From assembly GCA_947579665.1 (NCBI GenBank), contig OX388346.1:94366615-94430614 (forward strand): a DNA stretch of 64,000 bases, read 5' to 3'. The stretch is from Sympetrum striolatum. Its lineage: Eukaryota; Arthropoda; Insecta; Odonata; Libellulidae. Both the position numbers and the translations under genes were made by a program. This document shows, in pieces, positions 11,041-23,367 of this stretch (within the stretch, counting starts at the first letter, position 1; each line of letters opens with the position of its first letter). The notes below the pieces were generated by a model. It had not been told where the DNA came from, searched no databases, and was given only the letters and a program-made list of their open reading frames with translations.

Positions 11041-13544
11041 CAGTGGTACCTCTTACTACGAGCTTAATTCGTTCCAAAAGCGAGCTCGTATTAAGAAATG
11101 CTCTCCTTAAGAAACAATTTTCCGCATTTAACTTAATTGAAATGCAATTAATCCGTTCCAGCCCCCACCCACCCTACCTCAATTTCTAAAATTATTGTTT
11201 ATTAACACGATGTAGTACAGTAATTAATGACATAACTATCATAAATCATTACAAAAGATAAATAAATAAAATAGAAAGGTTTTAATACGTCAGTTACCTT
11301 TTAACTATGACAATCTGGGCGGGAGAGCGAAGGACTACTGTTTTGGGGGAGAATCTCCTTTCAATAAAAAGTCAGCCACATTTTTTTGCGTTTTCTCTTG
11401 CACTGTCGCATCTAATGTAGGCAATTTGCCTGGTGAACATTGTTCGTCCTCTGCAGTTCGTTTTTTCAGAAACTTGACAAGCGAAATTTGTCTCATACGA
11501 CTTTTAAAAATTTTTCTTAAGTGTTCCATACCCTTATCGTTAAGCAATGCAGCCGCATGCCCTGAATTAAATTTATCTGGGTGATGTTTTTCGGCAAAAT
11601 CGGACAGTTCTTGCCGCTTCGATAACATTTCTTTTAATTTTTCGGATGGCAGCGCATCCTCCGACGTTCTTGCTTTCTCCCCCAATACAGTTTCCTCCAC
11701 TGCATCTGATTGATTGTGCTCCTGAAGCAGCAGAATTTCTTCCGTCGTCAGTTACTCTCCATAGCCCTCCAGGAGTTCACTGATGTAGGCATCATCCACC
11801 TCCAGCCCCATGGATTTACCAAGAGATACGATTTATTCAACATCAGGCATTCCTGGTTCGAGTCCCATGGAGTCTCGTTCGGAAACAGCTTAGGGCTACA
11901 GCTTCCTCCAAGCTGAATTCAGAGTTCTTCTGGTGACTTCCTGCCATGCCTGATCGATGATTTTGATGCAGTTAACGATATTAAAATGATCTTTCCAGAA
12001 TTGGTGCAGAGTGAGTTTTGTGTTCTCCGTGATATCAAAGCACTGACGAAACAAATGCTTGGTGTACAGTTACTTAAAATTGGAAATCACCTGCTGATCC
12101 ATGGGCTGCAAGATAGGGGCAGGTAGAGGATCTTGATGAAGCTGAACTCATCCAAAATTTCGTCCTGAAGGTTCGGAGGGTGTCCCGGGGCATTGTCAAG
12201 CACGAGGAGGGCCTTGAGAGGAAACCCTCGTTCAAGTAGGAATTTCTTCACCGCCGGGCCGAAGGCGGTGTTTACCCACTCATTGTCTGGTGACCCAGGC
12301 CTTCACGTTAGCCCTCACATCACTGGTAGCTTCTCCTTAATTACCTTGTGTGCCTTGAAGGCCCTCGGATTTTCCGAATGGTAGACCAGAAGAGGCTTGA
12401 TTTTGCAGTCCCCACTGGCGTCAGCGCAAAAAGCAAGCGTCAGCCTATCCTTCATTGGCTTATGGCCTGGCAACTTCTTCTCCTCGGCGGTGATGAACGT
12501 CCGTCTCGGCATCTTCTTTCAAAATAGGCCAGTCTCATCACAGTTAAAAACCTGCTGTGAGACGTAGCCCTGCGACGCGATGAGTTCGGTGAAGTCTTTA
12601 ACGAACACTTCAGCCGCCTTGGTTTACCGCACTGGCTGTCTCACCATGTCGTAGTACGCTGTGGATGCTGGTTCTCCACTTGAATTTTTTAAACCAGCCT
12701 CGACTGGCCTTGAAAAGTTCCACAGTATCCGCAGGTTCTTCTGATGACGTTCCAGGAGACTTCTTGTAAAGATCATCGTACAATAATCGTGCCTTCTCGC
12801 AGATGATGTCCTCAGTGACCGTATCACCTGCGAGTTCCTTCTCGGTCAACCAAATCAGAAGCAATTTTTCCATCTCCTTGTTCACAACTGTCATAATCTT
12901 CGACAGCTTTGCGACCTTCTTCGATGACGATAAGACTTTATCTCCTTCTTTTACTTCAAAATGGTGAATATCGTCGACGTACTCCACTTGTATTGGCGCG
13001 CCAAGTCCGCAATCCTTTTTCATATTTTTCGGTAATTTCCTTCCTAATACCGATCGTGATGAGCTTTTTCTTCTTATCACCACTTTCCTTTACACTACGA
13101 TTCTTAGGTCCCATGGATAATGTAGAAGTTACAGAAGATAATGCAAAAAAACAAATATTCGCCAGAACACAATTCAGAAATGCTCTTCCTACAATTTCAA
13201 AACGCTAACTGAGTGAGCGACGGCAGGGTGATCCAAGAAGAATTTCGATTTGGTCTTATCAGCATTGAGCTCCACATCCCGCTTTGTTTTGGCTCGTTTA
13301 CCAAAGTGACCAACGTTAGCAACATACAAAAGGGATTTAGTTTTGAGCTTACCATCGGGTCCTTGGTAGCCCTGGTAGCTCGTCCGCGAACTTATTAGAC
13401 AGCGCCAACAAGCAGGATACGATTATACCCGCACGCTCGTAGTAAGAAATTTTGCTCGTCCTAAGAGTCCATAGTTCGGCCGAGTGACAGCTCGTAGTAT
13501 GGAACGCTCCTACTAAGGAACACTCGTAGTAAGAGGTACTACTG
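11041..13544 (-). mobile_element. Tigger-like (pogo/Tc1-mariner) DNA transposon, complete with TIRs
   Basis: The left end CAGTGGTACCTCTTACTACG and the right end (the reverse complement of CAGTAGTACCTCTTACTACG) are near-identical terminal inverted repeats starting CAGT. Both are flanked by a TA target duplication (11039-11040 and 13545-13546). CAGT ends, TA duplication and ~2.5 kb are exactly as expected of Tigger/pogo elements. Inside is a broken transposase on the minus strand. The termini are much better preserved than the coding region. Confidence 0.93.
11335..13114 (-). pseudogene. Tigger (TIGD1-like) transposase, degenerate
   Basis: The likely start is the ATG at 13114 ('MGPKNRSVKESGDKKKK'), the usual start of TIGD1-type transposases. 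The protein then changes frame several times. Visible parts are a CENP-B-type N-terminal helix-turn-helix region (13.1-12.9 kb), the second HTH ('ELFKASRGWFKKFKWR', about 12720-12670), the start of the DDE domain ('[20 protein letters not shown]', from 12512, with '[29 protein letters not shown]'), and a C-terminal tail ending at 11335. Compared with the second copy at 60.4-62.3 kb it lacks part of the middle near 12115-12300. Frameshifts, stops and the deletion make it non-functional. Known function of the family: cut-and-paste transposition by a DDD nuclease. Confidence 0.9.
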
Positions 13545-13546
13545 TA

Positions 13547-14206
13547 ATCTCTGAATTTATTGACGCTAACATAAGTACTGTAAAAAGACATGAATAATAT
13601 ACCTATATTATAAATGAAAAATAGAGAAAATCTTAATAAGACTCATTACGGCACAGTATTCAGTAATTTAATATGGAGTTAGACGTTTAAATCATTGCTT
13701 AATTTATAGCATTTTAAAACATAATCTATTGCGGTAGAATTATGCGTTTTATTCGTTGGTGAAACATCTGAAATTGCTCGTGCTGTACAGTTTATACTGC
13801 AGAGTTTTAACAAATTAATATAAGTTTTATATGTAAATACTGGGAAAACCTGGTGTCGTCTTATCACCGACGAATAAACTTATGAAATCTGTAATTGAAT
13901 AATACAGCAAAATACCCTCAATTGATACAAAGTAGACTGTTCCGTAAAGTGTGGTTTGCTGGAGGGAAAGGATGGGTGAACGGTCCATGGGAAATATCGT
14001 TGCTGGGCCAAGTTTTTGCGCAGTGCCAAAACCGCATTAAACTGCAGCAGACAGAAAAAATTGGTCCCTGTATCCCTCTCGCCATCGTCTCCTTTTTTCT
14101 CTCCAGACATACTCGGAGGTAGGAGGTAAATATTTTCACCGTCGGTGAAAGTTTAATCGAAATTGGTGTTGCGTAGCGGGGGATTTTCTTTGTAGATTGC
14201 CAATTA
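13547..14206. other. noncoding between two transposons
   Basis: About 660 bp. A less AT-rich patch at 13930-14120 gives overlapping open frames on both strands, but none resembles a known protein. I see nothing else. Confidence 0.35.
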
Positions 14207-16707
14207 CGTAGAATGGGGTGACTTCGGCCGTTTTTAAGAGTTTTTTGATTATTTCTCCGTTCGATTACATTCTGTATGCACAGAAAATTTTATTTAAGTA
14301 GATGCAAACCTTATTCCTTGAAATAGTATTTAAAGTTTTTTTTAAAGCAACAGAATTTGTTTAAAAGAATTAAGAATAGCGGCCATAGTGACCCTGCCAA
14401 ATGGGGTGACTTCGGCCATTAAATATATTTCCGAAATATCGCCCATAAAATTAATTATTTAATTTTTAAATTATCATTAACATTAATTTATTGTTTAAAT
14501 GTACTGAGATAATTAGAAATGGATACACAATAACGTTTTTACCATTTTATTTATAAATTTCCAAAAGGAAAAAAAAAACATTTTTACTCTACAAACTCAG
14601 GCTGTACTTCGGAGAAAATAAGTCGGCCTCTTCGAATGTCCCTTGGCTTTTTTAGCTTATGAGCAACCTGATTCACTGATAACACAACAATATCTTCTAT
14701 TTCTGGATAGACAAAGTAAGTGTTCTTCACACTGTCTTGTTTTCTTAAAAAGGAAACCTCGACTAAGCCATTTTTTGGCGTTGATATTACTTTATCCACG
14801 AACATTCTGTCTCTTTTATTAGTCTCAAACTGTACTAAAACAAAATCGACAACAACAATAGCTCTATCTTCTACAATTTGTATGGTTTCAGCCTTAGATG
14901 TTGACGGAACAGTGATATTTACATCCACCGCAGCATCCTTTCTTCCTTCATCGGAGTTTGCTCCAATGTCACGCGCAGAAACACTTTTCCCTGCTGCCAC
15001 AGGCATTCTCTTTCCTCGATTCTTTTTTTCAGGAACTTTCTTATGCTGAGCATCTTGCAAAATTTGTTCAAATGCTTTCGTCCAAGATTGATCAAATTCA
15101 TCGCTCTCAAAAGAATCTTCAAAATTCGGAAGTTTGTCAATGACTTTTCCCGGATTGAAAGGCACTATACCAGCAGCTCTAAACCCGGCCTGAATATTAT
15201 TTTTAAGGGAAGGTCCAATGGCTTCTTAAACTGATTTCAGCATTCTTGGGAATTCACTTTTAGGTAATACGCCAAAATTGCGTTTTTTCCACTCATCTAA
15301 GCATTATCTCCAAGCAGCCTTTAGGGGCCTAAAAAATGCCACATCCAATGGCTGGCAGAGATGAGTAGAGTTTGGGGGTAGGAGTACAAACCTAATATTG
15401 AATTCCTCACACATCTTTAAACTTCCATAGATAAATGACTCGACAAATTGTCTCCGAGCAATACCTTCGGACCGGGAAGGTGTTTCAATTGAGGTAAACA
15501 TGTATTGACGAACCAATCCTCAAATATTGCCATGTCAAACCATACAGATGTATTTCTGTAGTATCGAGCACCAGACATTCCTCCTTCAATCCAACTAGGA
15601 TAGAAATATCCTGCCTTATATACAGTGTATGGGGGTAAAAATACCCCACTAGTAGAAGCAGCCATCATGACAGACGTACTCACTTTGGATGTGTCTTTCA
15701 CAACTTCTGGGTGTCGTGTTCCTCTTTTGACGATAACTCTGGTTTTTCCTGGATCGTCAAAAAATTAGTTTCGTCATAGTTGAAAATATTTTCAGGGGGG
15801 ACGCCATCTAATGACTTCTCTACAGGAATGAAAAATTCTTGTATAATACTTCTACTCACAGCCGCTCGAACCCTTTTAATATTTTCCCCAAGCCTTAAAG
15901 TAAGTGTTTTTTGCCTAGTAAGAAATCCACGAACCCAATCGAAGCCTGGACAATTATTGTAAAAGCACTGGACTTTTACTTTTTTGTTGTTCAAATAACT
16001 TTGCACTAAAATTAGAATATCACGGACACCTATAGGGAACCCCCACTCGGCACATTTCAACACTCCTTCCACTAATTTCATCTCTTCTTCATGATGAAGC
16101 GCTGTTTGGCCTCCGACTTTCTTCATATGTTTCCCGGTGAGTTTACCTTGCAGAGTGCTCCTCGGGACCTGGTACTTTTCTGCTGCCTTTCGACTGTTGA
16201 ATTCCCACTCTTCTCTTCATCTAATGCCTCCTTTAAACGATTTTCATCATACCTTAGGTATGAGCGCCCACCGCGGACTTTCTGGTAGTTCCTGGGCATG
16301 GCCGAAGTCACCCCGCTATATTGCGATTTTTTCCCTAGAGGGCCATAATAACCAGATCTTTAGCCAAACATATTTACATTTTTTATATTTTGGTTACTAA
16401 CGAATTAATAAAGTTATAAGACCATTTTCTCTTACCTGAGTTCAGTACAGAAGTTTGCAGACTGAGGTTTCGAAGACTTATCTCGAGAATGCACAAATTT
16501 CAACTGAGCTCCCAATGACGATTGCAATGTAAGTGTTGCAAGAAGCAACGCGGATTTGCTGGTGATATACTCAAACAATGTTATTAAGGTTGGAAAAAAT
16601 AGCTACATTGTGACATTTTAGATATTGTGCTAAAAATTATAAATTTGTAGAGAAATGCGCGCGTGTCCGAAGTCACCCCATGTGGCCGAAGTCACCCCAT
16701 TATACGG
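14207..16707 (-). mobile_element. pogo-type DNA transposon with repeated GGGGTGACTTCGGCC ends
   Basis: The ends are inverted copies of (C)CGTA(G/T)AATGGGGTGAC followed by TTCGGCC, flanked by TA at 14205-14206 and 16708-16709. The core GGGGTGACTTCGGCC also occurs as an inner copy at about 14402. On the right side it occurs, on the opposite strand, at 16300-16314, at about 16672 (one mismatch) and at the terminus. Such subterminal repeats are typical transposase-binding arrays. The element is about 2.5 kb and holds one broken transposase on the minus strand. Confidence 0.88.
14584..16299 (-). pseudogene. pogo/jerky-like transposase, degenerate
   Basis: The likely start is the ATG at 16299 ('MPRNYQKVRGG'). 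Domain order: a psq-type HTH ('YDENRLKEAL..', then in a shifted frame 'RKAAEKYQVPRSTLQGKL'); a CENP-B/Tc5-type HTH ('CPGFDWVRGFLTRQKTLTLR'); and a DDE domain with 'NYDETNF' (first Asp), 'LLGDNLSSH' (second) and 'PLDVAFFRPLKAAW' (third). The catalytic triad is therefore DDD and still present. Breaks seen: a frameshift near 16190; one at about 15768 in a T6 run; one near 15422 in a T run; then two in-frame TAA stops at 15304-15306 and near 15226. The last ~190 codons (to 14584) are open. Two of the frameshifts sit in T runs, so sequencing error is possible, but the two stops argue for a real pseudogene. Confidence 0.9.
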
Positions 16708-16709
16708 TA

Positions 16710-17683
16710 TTTTTTCATGAATTCGTCACGAAAAGAAGATTTGGTGTGGGAAACGAGGTGAATATAGGAAAGGAAGGACTCTTTGGTTTATTTGTACACT
16801 AAGTCATAAAATATTGTAATGACAACTACATTTTTATTATTTATTGATAAAACTTATCGTTATATTCAAATAAACAACGAATATATTATATGAAGTATGA
16901 TATAATTAAAGCTTTCTCACTGATGAGAATCATCAAGAAGACTTATGGAAGAGAAACGGGATTAGCCAAATAAACGACGCGGTTCATTTCCAGACATATA
17001 CTATGAGACAATGGACAAAAGGAGCATCTTTCAGTCAATGTAACATTGGATATAAGAAAAAAATGTGCATGCAATTGTGGAATGGTTATAGACAAACTAA
17101 ACGGAGCTCTCTTATTCTTTGATTGAGCAATACGTTAAGTGCATGTCAGAAGAATTTAGATTGGTAAGATAATTTAAATTACGAGATAATATGGTTATCA
17201 AAATAGTGATAGTCTGGAATATCTCCAGTGAAAGATTTTGAAGTATTTCTTTTACCATAGTAAACCTTTTATAATCGTGAAATAATTCGTAAGAATTTTC
17301 GTGGTACAGAGGCACAGTAGTATTAAATTCGACGGTGTGGGCCTTTACCTAATGGTATTCCATTACAAACAGTAGCCAGGAGCAAGTTGCAAAGAATTTA
17401 TTTATACGATAAGTATAGAAAGTAGTATTAGTAATAGGTTATGTCCGAATAAATTTCATTAATAAAAGGTAGGTGAGGTAGTATAAACTTATTGTAGTAA
17501 AAAAACACTAGGGAGCCTTTTGATCATAAGAGAACACATCAGCAAAGTTTAGTGCACAGTTAGGTTATCTCTGATTCCATTTAAATGTGATCCATAATAC
17601 CAAGTGCATGTAAAAATGAAAGCATACTTGTTCAAGCGGAGAAAAGCTCCACTCTGAGGAGGATGGATTCTAATGCTTTGAGA
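16710..17683. other. noncoding, nothing recognised
   Basis: AT-rich DNA without recognisable coding or repeat structure. The only sizeable open frame (17112-17315, minus) is low-complexity. Confidence 0.35.
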
Positions 17684-18400
17684 ATTATTATTATTATTAC
17701 AATAGCACTGTAGGTAGGCAAAGAGCCAGGTGGCAGTGCCTCATACAATAATGCCAACTACTTACATTAACAACAATAAATTATAAAACAATGATAAGAT
17801 AGTAGAAAGAGGAAAAGTCACAAGCTAAACATTATATATAACAACTCTATGTAGGAACAGCTAAATCCATAATATGTATTAAACAACAATTCACTTTTCC
17901 GTAGCAAATATAACAAACAATATAAGTCTTATTGCCTAACTTTATTTAAGATTTTCTTAAACTTTTTCTCAGTATCAGGAAAGGGATTGAAAACTTCTTC
18001 AGGTAATAAATTCCACTCCGCTATAGTTCTATTCATAAAAGAAAATTTTCCAACATCTTTTTGTGTATGCACGTACTTTGTAGCCATGATCATTTTTGCC
18101 AAGGTAATGTGGATCATTTAGTTTAGAAGATAGTTCATTCCACCCAGGTTTGCCCATGTAAGCACGATAAAAGCATGATAATCTATTTATTTTTTAATAA
18201 TCAGAATAAGCGTGCCTCATAAACAAAAATGAGGTCCTGCAAGCAAGTTTTATATCGCAAGAGGGTATGTTACCGACTTGTGGGCAATAAACCATCATCG
18301 GAGGCATAAATGGTAAGTCATGTTTAGGGATGGGAATAACGGTGTTCAAAGGCGAGAGGGCGCCATCAATGGAAGAATGCGAAGAATAATAATAATAATA
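17684..18400 (-). mobile_element. 5'-truncated non-LTR retrotransposon with C-terminal coding remnant
   Basis: On the minus strand a short frame (18117-17929) ends with 'FSFMNRTIAEWNLLPEEV', the conserved tail of reverse-transcriptase proteins of the CR1/Jockey/I type. It is followed by a ~230-bp 3' UTR and an ATT/TAA tail at 17684-17699. The 3' 290 bp are the same family as 8225-8543, in opposite orientation. The extent upstream of 18120 is uncertain. A (TAA)n run at 18387-18400 may mark another insertion. Confidence 0.8.
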
Positions 18401-20285
18401 AAGGACTTTCTTCATGGCGAGATTGAGACTATCAAGTCTCTTCTTACACCTAACCCTTTGTCATGTTGGAACAGAAAGAAATAGATAGATTGCAAAAGTA
18501 CAGAGAAGAAAACTACTATGTGGATTAAAAACCTAAGCTAAGAGCATAGGAAAACATTTCCACTGCAGGAAAACACCCTCAAAAGAAGGGAATGTGAAAA
18601 CCCTGCGAAATCTACATAAAGAAAACTAAATTTAAATATGGTAGTGGATAAAAGAGCTATATAAGACAAGAAAAAAAGAAAGTCATTAGAATGTACAAAA
18701 AAGAGCAAGTTAAAACATATTAACATAAAATTCTGACGCAAAAGTAACAACATATAAGTAATAATGTATAACTAATTTAGAATTGAGTTACAGAGCTCTA
18801 ACTATCTTAAACATGTTTTGTCAATTACATGTTAAATTATATGAACATAATAGACGCACTGAACATTTAGAATAGAGGGTGGCCAGCAATTATCCCTCCA
18901 TATAATTATCACCCTCAGCATAAGATTGTAACACATTTTTATACCAAATCCCTGGGAAATGGATGAACAAGTTTTTGAACAGTAATATTTTTAGAGTTAG
19001 AAAAGAAACCGATCGGCTCAACGGGAATTTGTGGTGGCCAATAATTTAAGTGGCGTTCAAGTCGGTCGGGACCGAAGGCATAAATTGGAAGAGGTATGAA
19101 GGAGTAAAATGGAGACGTACGCTCATTTTATTTAGATATTTCAAGATAAACCGGTATATTTGACCTGTTTGGAGGTCTGGTGTGCGCCATTTACCCTACT
19201 GATTTGATACGGGTGATCTTAAGCTGTTCTTCGAGGCAATTATCTCAAGAACGTTAAGTCGATTAAAATCGTTGAAACAACGCTAGAAAATAACGAACAG
19301 CAGTAAATAATAATAATACTACAAGCATCATATCCCAATGGAATACTCACACAAATTCCGTTCAATTACCTTTAATGTTTGTATTGGAAGACTGGTATTT
19401 GTACTTTTTTCACATCACGCTTTTCATCCCCAAGAGCTATTTTCCTCTTTCAAAAATCTCTGGAATCAGCGTTAAACGGTCCTTTTCAAGAATTCCGGAT
19501 AAAACTAGCTCACTCATTTCCGTTTTGAGCCCGTAACCAGTAAAGCATTTTCACGAAAAACGATCATTGCAGGATGCATTAGAGTTGTTATTTAGTTGTT
19601 AGCTTTCTTGCATTAAACTCACTCACATCACTCACATCAACTTAACATCACTCCCTTAATGAACAATTAAATGTACATGGATATTAGAATATAGTGAACC
19701 ACTGATGGCATAGTGCAATTAATTGAGAAAAACCAGCAAACCATCAAAATATGAAATATTTTGGTGTTTCTTAATTCAGTACCTGTATATTATTGATAGA
19801 AAACTTACTTTATTTAGTAGCTGTGGCTATATCTCTGTAAAGAATTCAGCCGATACCCGGTTGAACCTCACGCCCTCTACCAAGAGCTACAAAAATATTT
19901 GGAGAGGGGAATGGAGCTCAACGGGCAAGATAGAGCTCGTTTACCAAATGCTATAATCGGAAGAATGTGAAGCGCAATTGCAGGGACATTTATAGCAGAA
20001 CTCCATAAGGAGAGACTTTAATGCCACGATTCAGATTAACTTATGCATGAGTAACTTCCACATCATCATGGTCTAAAACAAGGCAAATGAACACGAAAGA
20101 TTCATTTTTCTACATTCTGCATCAAAAGGAAACATTTCATTCATCAACATATGATAGCAGAATCTTGGCTAAGATAGGTAAGTATCATGAATTTTAAAAT
20201 TCTCTGAGGAGGCCGTAATTTTGTGGAGTTCCGACATAACCGAAAAATTGATAAATTAAACAAGGTTTTAAAAACAATACAGTAA
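18401..20285. other. noncoding, nothing recognised
   Basis: Mostly unique AT-rich sequence. Open frames at 18538-18753 and 19723-19956 have no recognisable features. Confidence 0.35.
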
Positions 20286-20660
20286 CTTTTATTATCCACG
20301 TAAGGTGGCATCGGCGACTAGTTTCTGCTAATGATAGCCATCTTGGTTGTGCCGTTTGTGGTACATTCTCGTGCCTTCTATGAGCGGCGTTTCACTCCAT
20401 CGCCCATCCCACTGCCTCCAACTCCATCGAAGGTTGCCGAAATACTAAACATTCGCGAATCCCCCGAATGACGTCAATGGTCTACCTGACAGAAGCACAA
20501 AGCGCAATGGCGCCCTCTTCCCGCTCCACAAACGCACCGACAACTCCCTGCAAAATTTCTGTAGTCCTCTAGCGTCGGTTAGCAACGGCGATCAAACAAA
20601 CACGACGCGATGGCGATCTTCCAACACTGAATTCCTCCATGGAATTGTTTGTCAGCAGCG
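20286..20660. promoter_or_regulatory. CpG-rich patch, candidate promoter/regulatory region
   Basis: An isolated GC- and CpG-richer stretch in AT-rich DNA. It contains a perfect CRE palindrome TGACGTCA at 20469-20476 and a YY1-like GCCATCTTGG near 20336. There are several CG dinucleotides in a short space ('gcatcggcgact', 'cacgacgcgatggcgatc'). A short frame beginning ATGGTCTACCTGACAGAAGC stops after about 30 codons. It could be a promoter/5' exon of a gene whose body lies elsewhere, or an old CG-rich transposon piece. The call rests on composition and motif matches only. Confidence 0.3.
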
Positions 20661-22677
20661 ATCAGGTGCATAATAACATTTATAATTCGTTTATGATAGT
20701 TAATGTGGTTACAAACACCAAAAATGAAGTTTAAAGGTCGGATTTTAGGTCACCAAGATATCTTATTTTCTAAACGTAATATCATTCATATATTCCCTTC
20801 TATAGTTATGTTTTATTTAAATATGGAGTTAATTCAATAAATATTCATTTATCTCTACATTTATTCTCTTTTCAGAATTTAATGAAGTTTTCCAAAATTC
20901 GCCCTTAAGTCATTTGAATTCATTGATTGTCCTATTTCTAAATATAGACAGCGGTATAGAATCTATGGTGGAGTAGGATTCCAATGAATAAAGATATATT
21001 CAAATTTATTTTGCTCTAACTTACCATTCACATATTTGTAAGTTGAGGTTCGCGTATGATAGAAAAGTACTGCACCAGTCGTGAAAGTTTTCGGAAAATA
21101 CTTTCTGGCTCGATGTGAAATGGGTGTCAGAGTTTTCTGCTGAAATACGAGAATAAATTAAACGGTACCCGAATCTCGTTACCAACGATTAAAAGTGTTT
21201 GCAAAAATCGTCCATTTATCCGGTTATATGGAATCGACGTCTACCATTCTTGACATTTACGGTGAAAGATTGAGAGTAAAAAGTGAAATGGAGAGTTGAA
21301 GCTTTCTATTTACATAACATAAACTCACAAAAATGTGTTTTTTTTTCTAGAAAGTTTGAGAATTTAATTTAATTATGCATCGATAAAAATATGACTACTT
21401 CTTTCTCGAAATCTATAATACATATCATATAAAGAACAGTTAAAAAACTGATTTGCATTCTTAACTTATAAGATACCAGTTTTAAAATCCTTGTAATGTT
21501 TTGGGAAAATATAATTTGGATAAGGATTTAAACATTTAATGAATGCCTTAATTTATGCATCAAGAAGAGCCATAATCATGCTTTAGAATCTTTCTGACGT
21601 CTAAAATTGATAGCAGAAAATACGGCGGTATAAAATTATATTCTCTGTTGATTTAGTGTTTGCCAGAGATTTTTCAGTTAATCACGAGAATCGATTTCTT
21701 TGGTGAAAAATTAGTTGATACAGAAGGAAATGACAGCTGGTGCCAATTAAGGCATGCGCAAGGAATACACCTAAACTGTAGAATTTTATAGATCGGAATG
21801 CCTACTATATTTTTCTACAACTTTAAAACTTTATAGAAGTGTATTGCAAATCGATAATTTAAAATTGAATAAAAATTATCCGTTTTGAACTATATACTCC
21901 TCTGTTGTATAAGGCGCGTGCGTTGTGTAAGTGTTGAATCATCTCATTTTGATGGTAGTCATTGATCTGCTAGGTGAAGTTAGTGAGTTGTAAGATCTTG
22001 AATATTAGAGTTCATCCAATAGCTTTTCTAATTTTATAATGTACATAGCTTTAGTACGAATGCAAATTATATCAAAGTAACCATTTAATTCTATAGCTAT
22101 AGCGAGAAGCAAAGTACATCTCATCCGTGCACTAGTGTTCATGAACTCGAATAATAAAATATCCTGATGCAGCGTAATTTTTAAGGAGACGGTAATTGTG
22201 GTTAGCTCATTTATTATTTACAATAATTATTATAATTTTTGATCTTCGATTGAGTTCTTATTCCTAAACTTGAGGGAACAGAGAATGAAGTTTAGTAATA
22301 GCTGTACATTTATAGAAATAACATAATTAAGGGAAGCAAGTTTAAAAGTACTAAGTAAAATCTGTAGGAATTTCATTTCTTTTAATCGAAGAAAAAACAA
22401 GATGTTTGCAATCCACAGAAACTTATTAGAGCGACCACTGTTTTGGTGTAAACCGTAAATTTCCATGGTCATTAACTGGGCTTAGAAATTTCTTGTTTAT
22501 TTAAATCATTTTATAAGAACTTGCCCTCTTTTTACGTCTATAAAATAAAACGAATTTAAATCGGTAGGAAATGGATTAGAAAATTTATTCCCATTTGTTG
22601 CTTTCAAAGCTACCAAAATTACGAAACGGGTAATTGTTAACAGATTAGCCATTAAGAAATCTTTGGTATATTTTTTT
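20661..22677. other. noncoding, nothing recognised
   Basis: Strongly AT-rich. One 80-codon frame (22230-22472, minus) without motifs. No repeat termini are seen. Confidence 0.35.
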
Positions 22678-23367
22678 TACTTTCTCCCTACACGCAGTAT
22701 AGAGAAAGTATTGTATTCGCAAAGAACTTCGACCTCCAGATTTCGACGAAAATAGAATTTTTGGGGCACATAGAGCTCGTTTTTGCTATTTTCCCGAACA
22801 TTTCTGTCGGTGTGTGTGTCTGTCTGTCTGTGGTAAAAAAAGTTTTTGGGCGCTCTATCTTAAAAAGGAATTATCAGATCATTTTAAAAATTCATATTTA
22901 GTATTTCCCTAACAATGGCAAGAGTTGATTAGTTTTTGGTGAATATCGTGTAACCGGAAGTTAAGGTTTATCCGGAACAAAATGTTGTTCCTTAAATCTC
23001 CGTAAGAATACAATGTAGGTATATACAATTAAAAACAATGGTTATAGATAATTTAACTTACTACAACTTTTGTATGAAACATTTTTTCGTAACACTGATT
23101 GTTTAGGAGTTATTCTTGAATAATAGTTAACCGGAAGTTGTTGTTTATCCAGAAATGGAAGTTTTTCATACATATCTCTGTCAGAATGCAATGTAGGTAT
23201 ATATAATTATGTATCAAAGTTATAGATAATGTGTTATACTACTACTATTGAATGAAAAATTTTCCTTTAACACTCATTGCTTTGGAGTTATTTATATAAT
23301 ACCGGCATAGGCTTCTGTTTTCAATAAATATGAAGAAAGTCATGTGTTGGCCACATCAGATTTTTTT
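22678..23367 (+). repeat. ACTTTCTCC repeat, short subtype (copy 1)
   Basis: Starts TACTTTCTCCCTACACGCAG, where TACTTTCTC and the nearby GAGAAAGTA form a fold-back end. It continues through a short TG/TCTG tract near 22806-22832 and two CCGGAAGTT-containing internal units. It ends '..gaagaaagtcatgtgttgg' plus 'ccacatcagattt'. It matches the copies at 26507, 35333, 50404 and 51651. No protein of its own is evident. This looks like a non-autonomous transposon. Confidence 0.8.
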
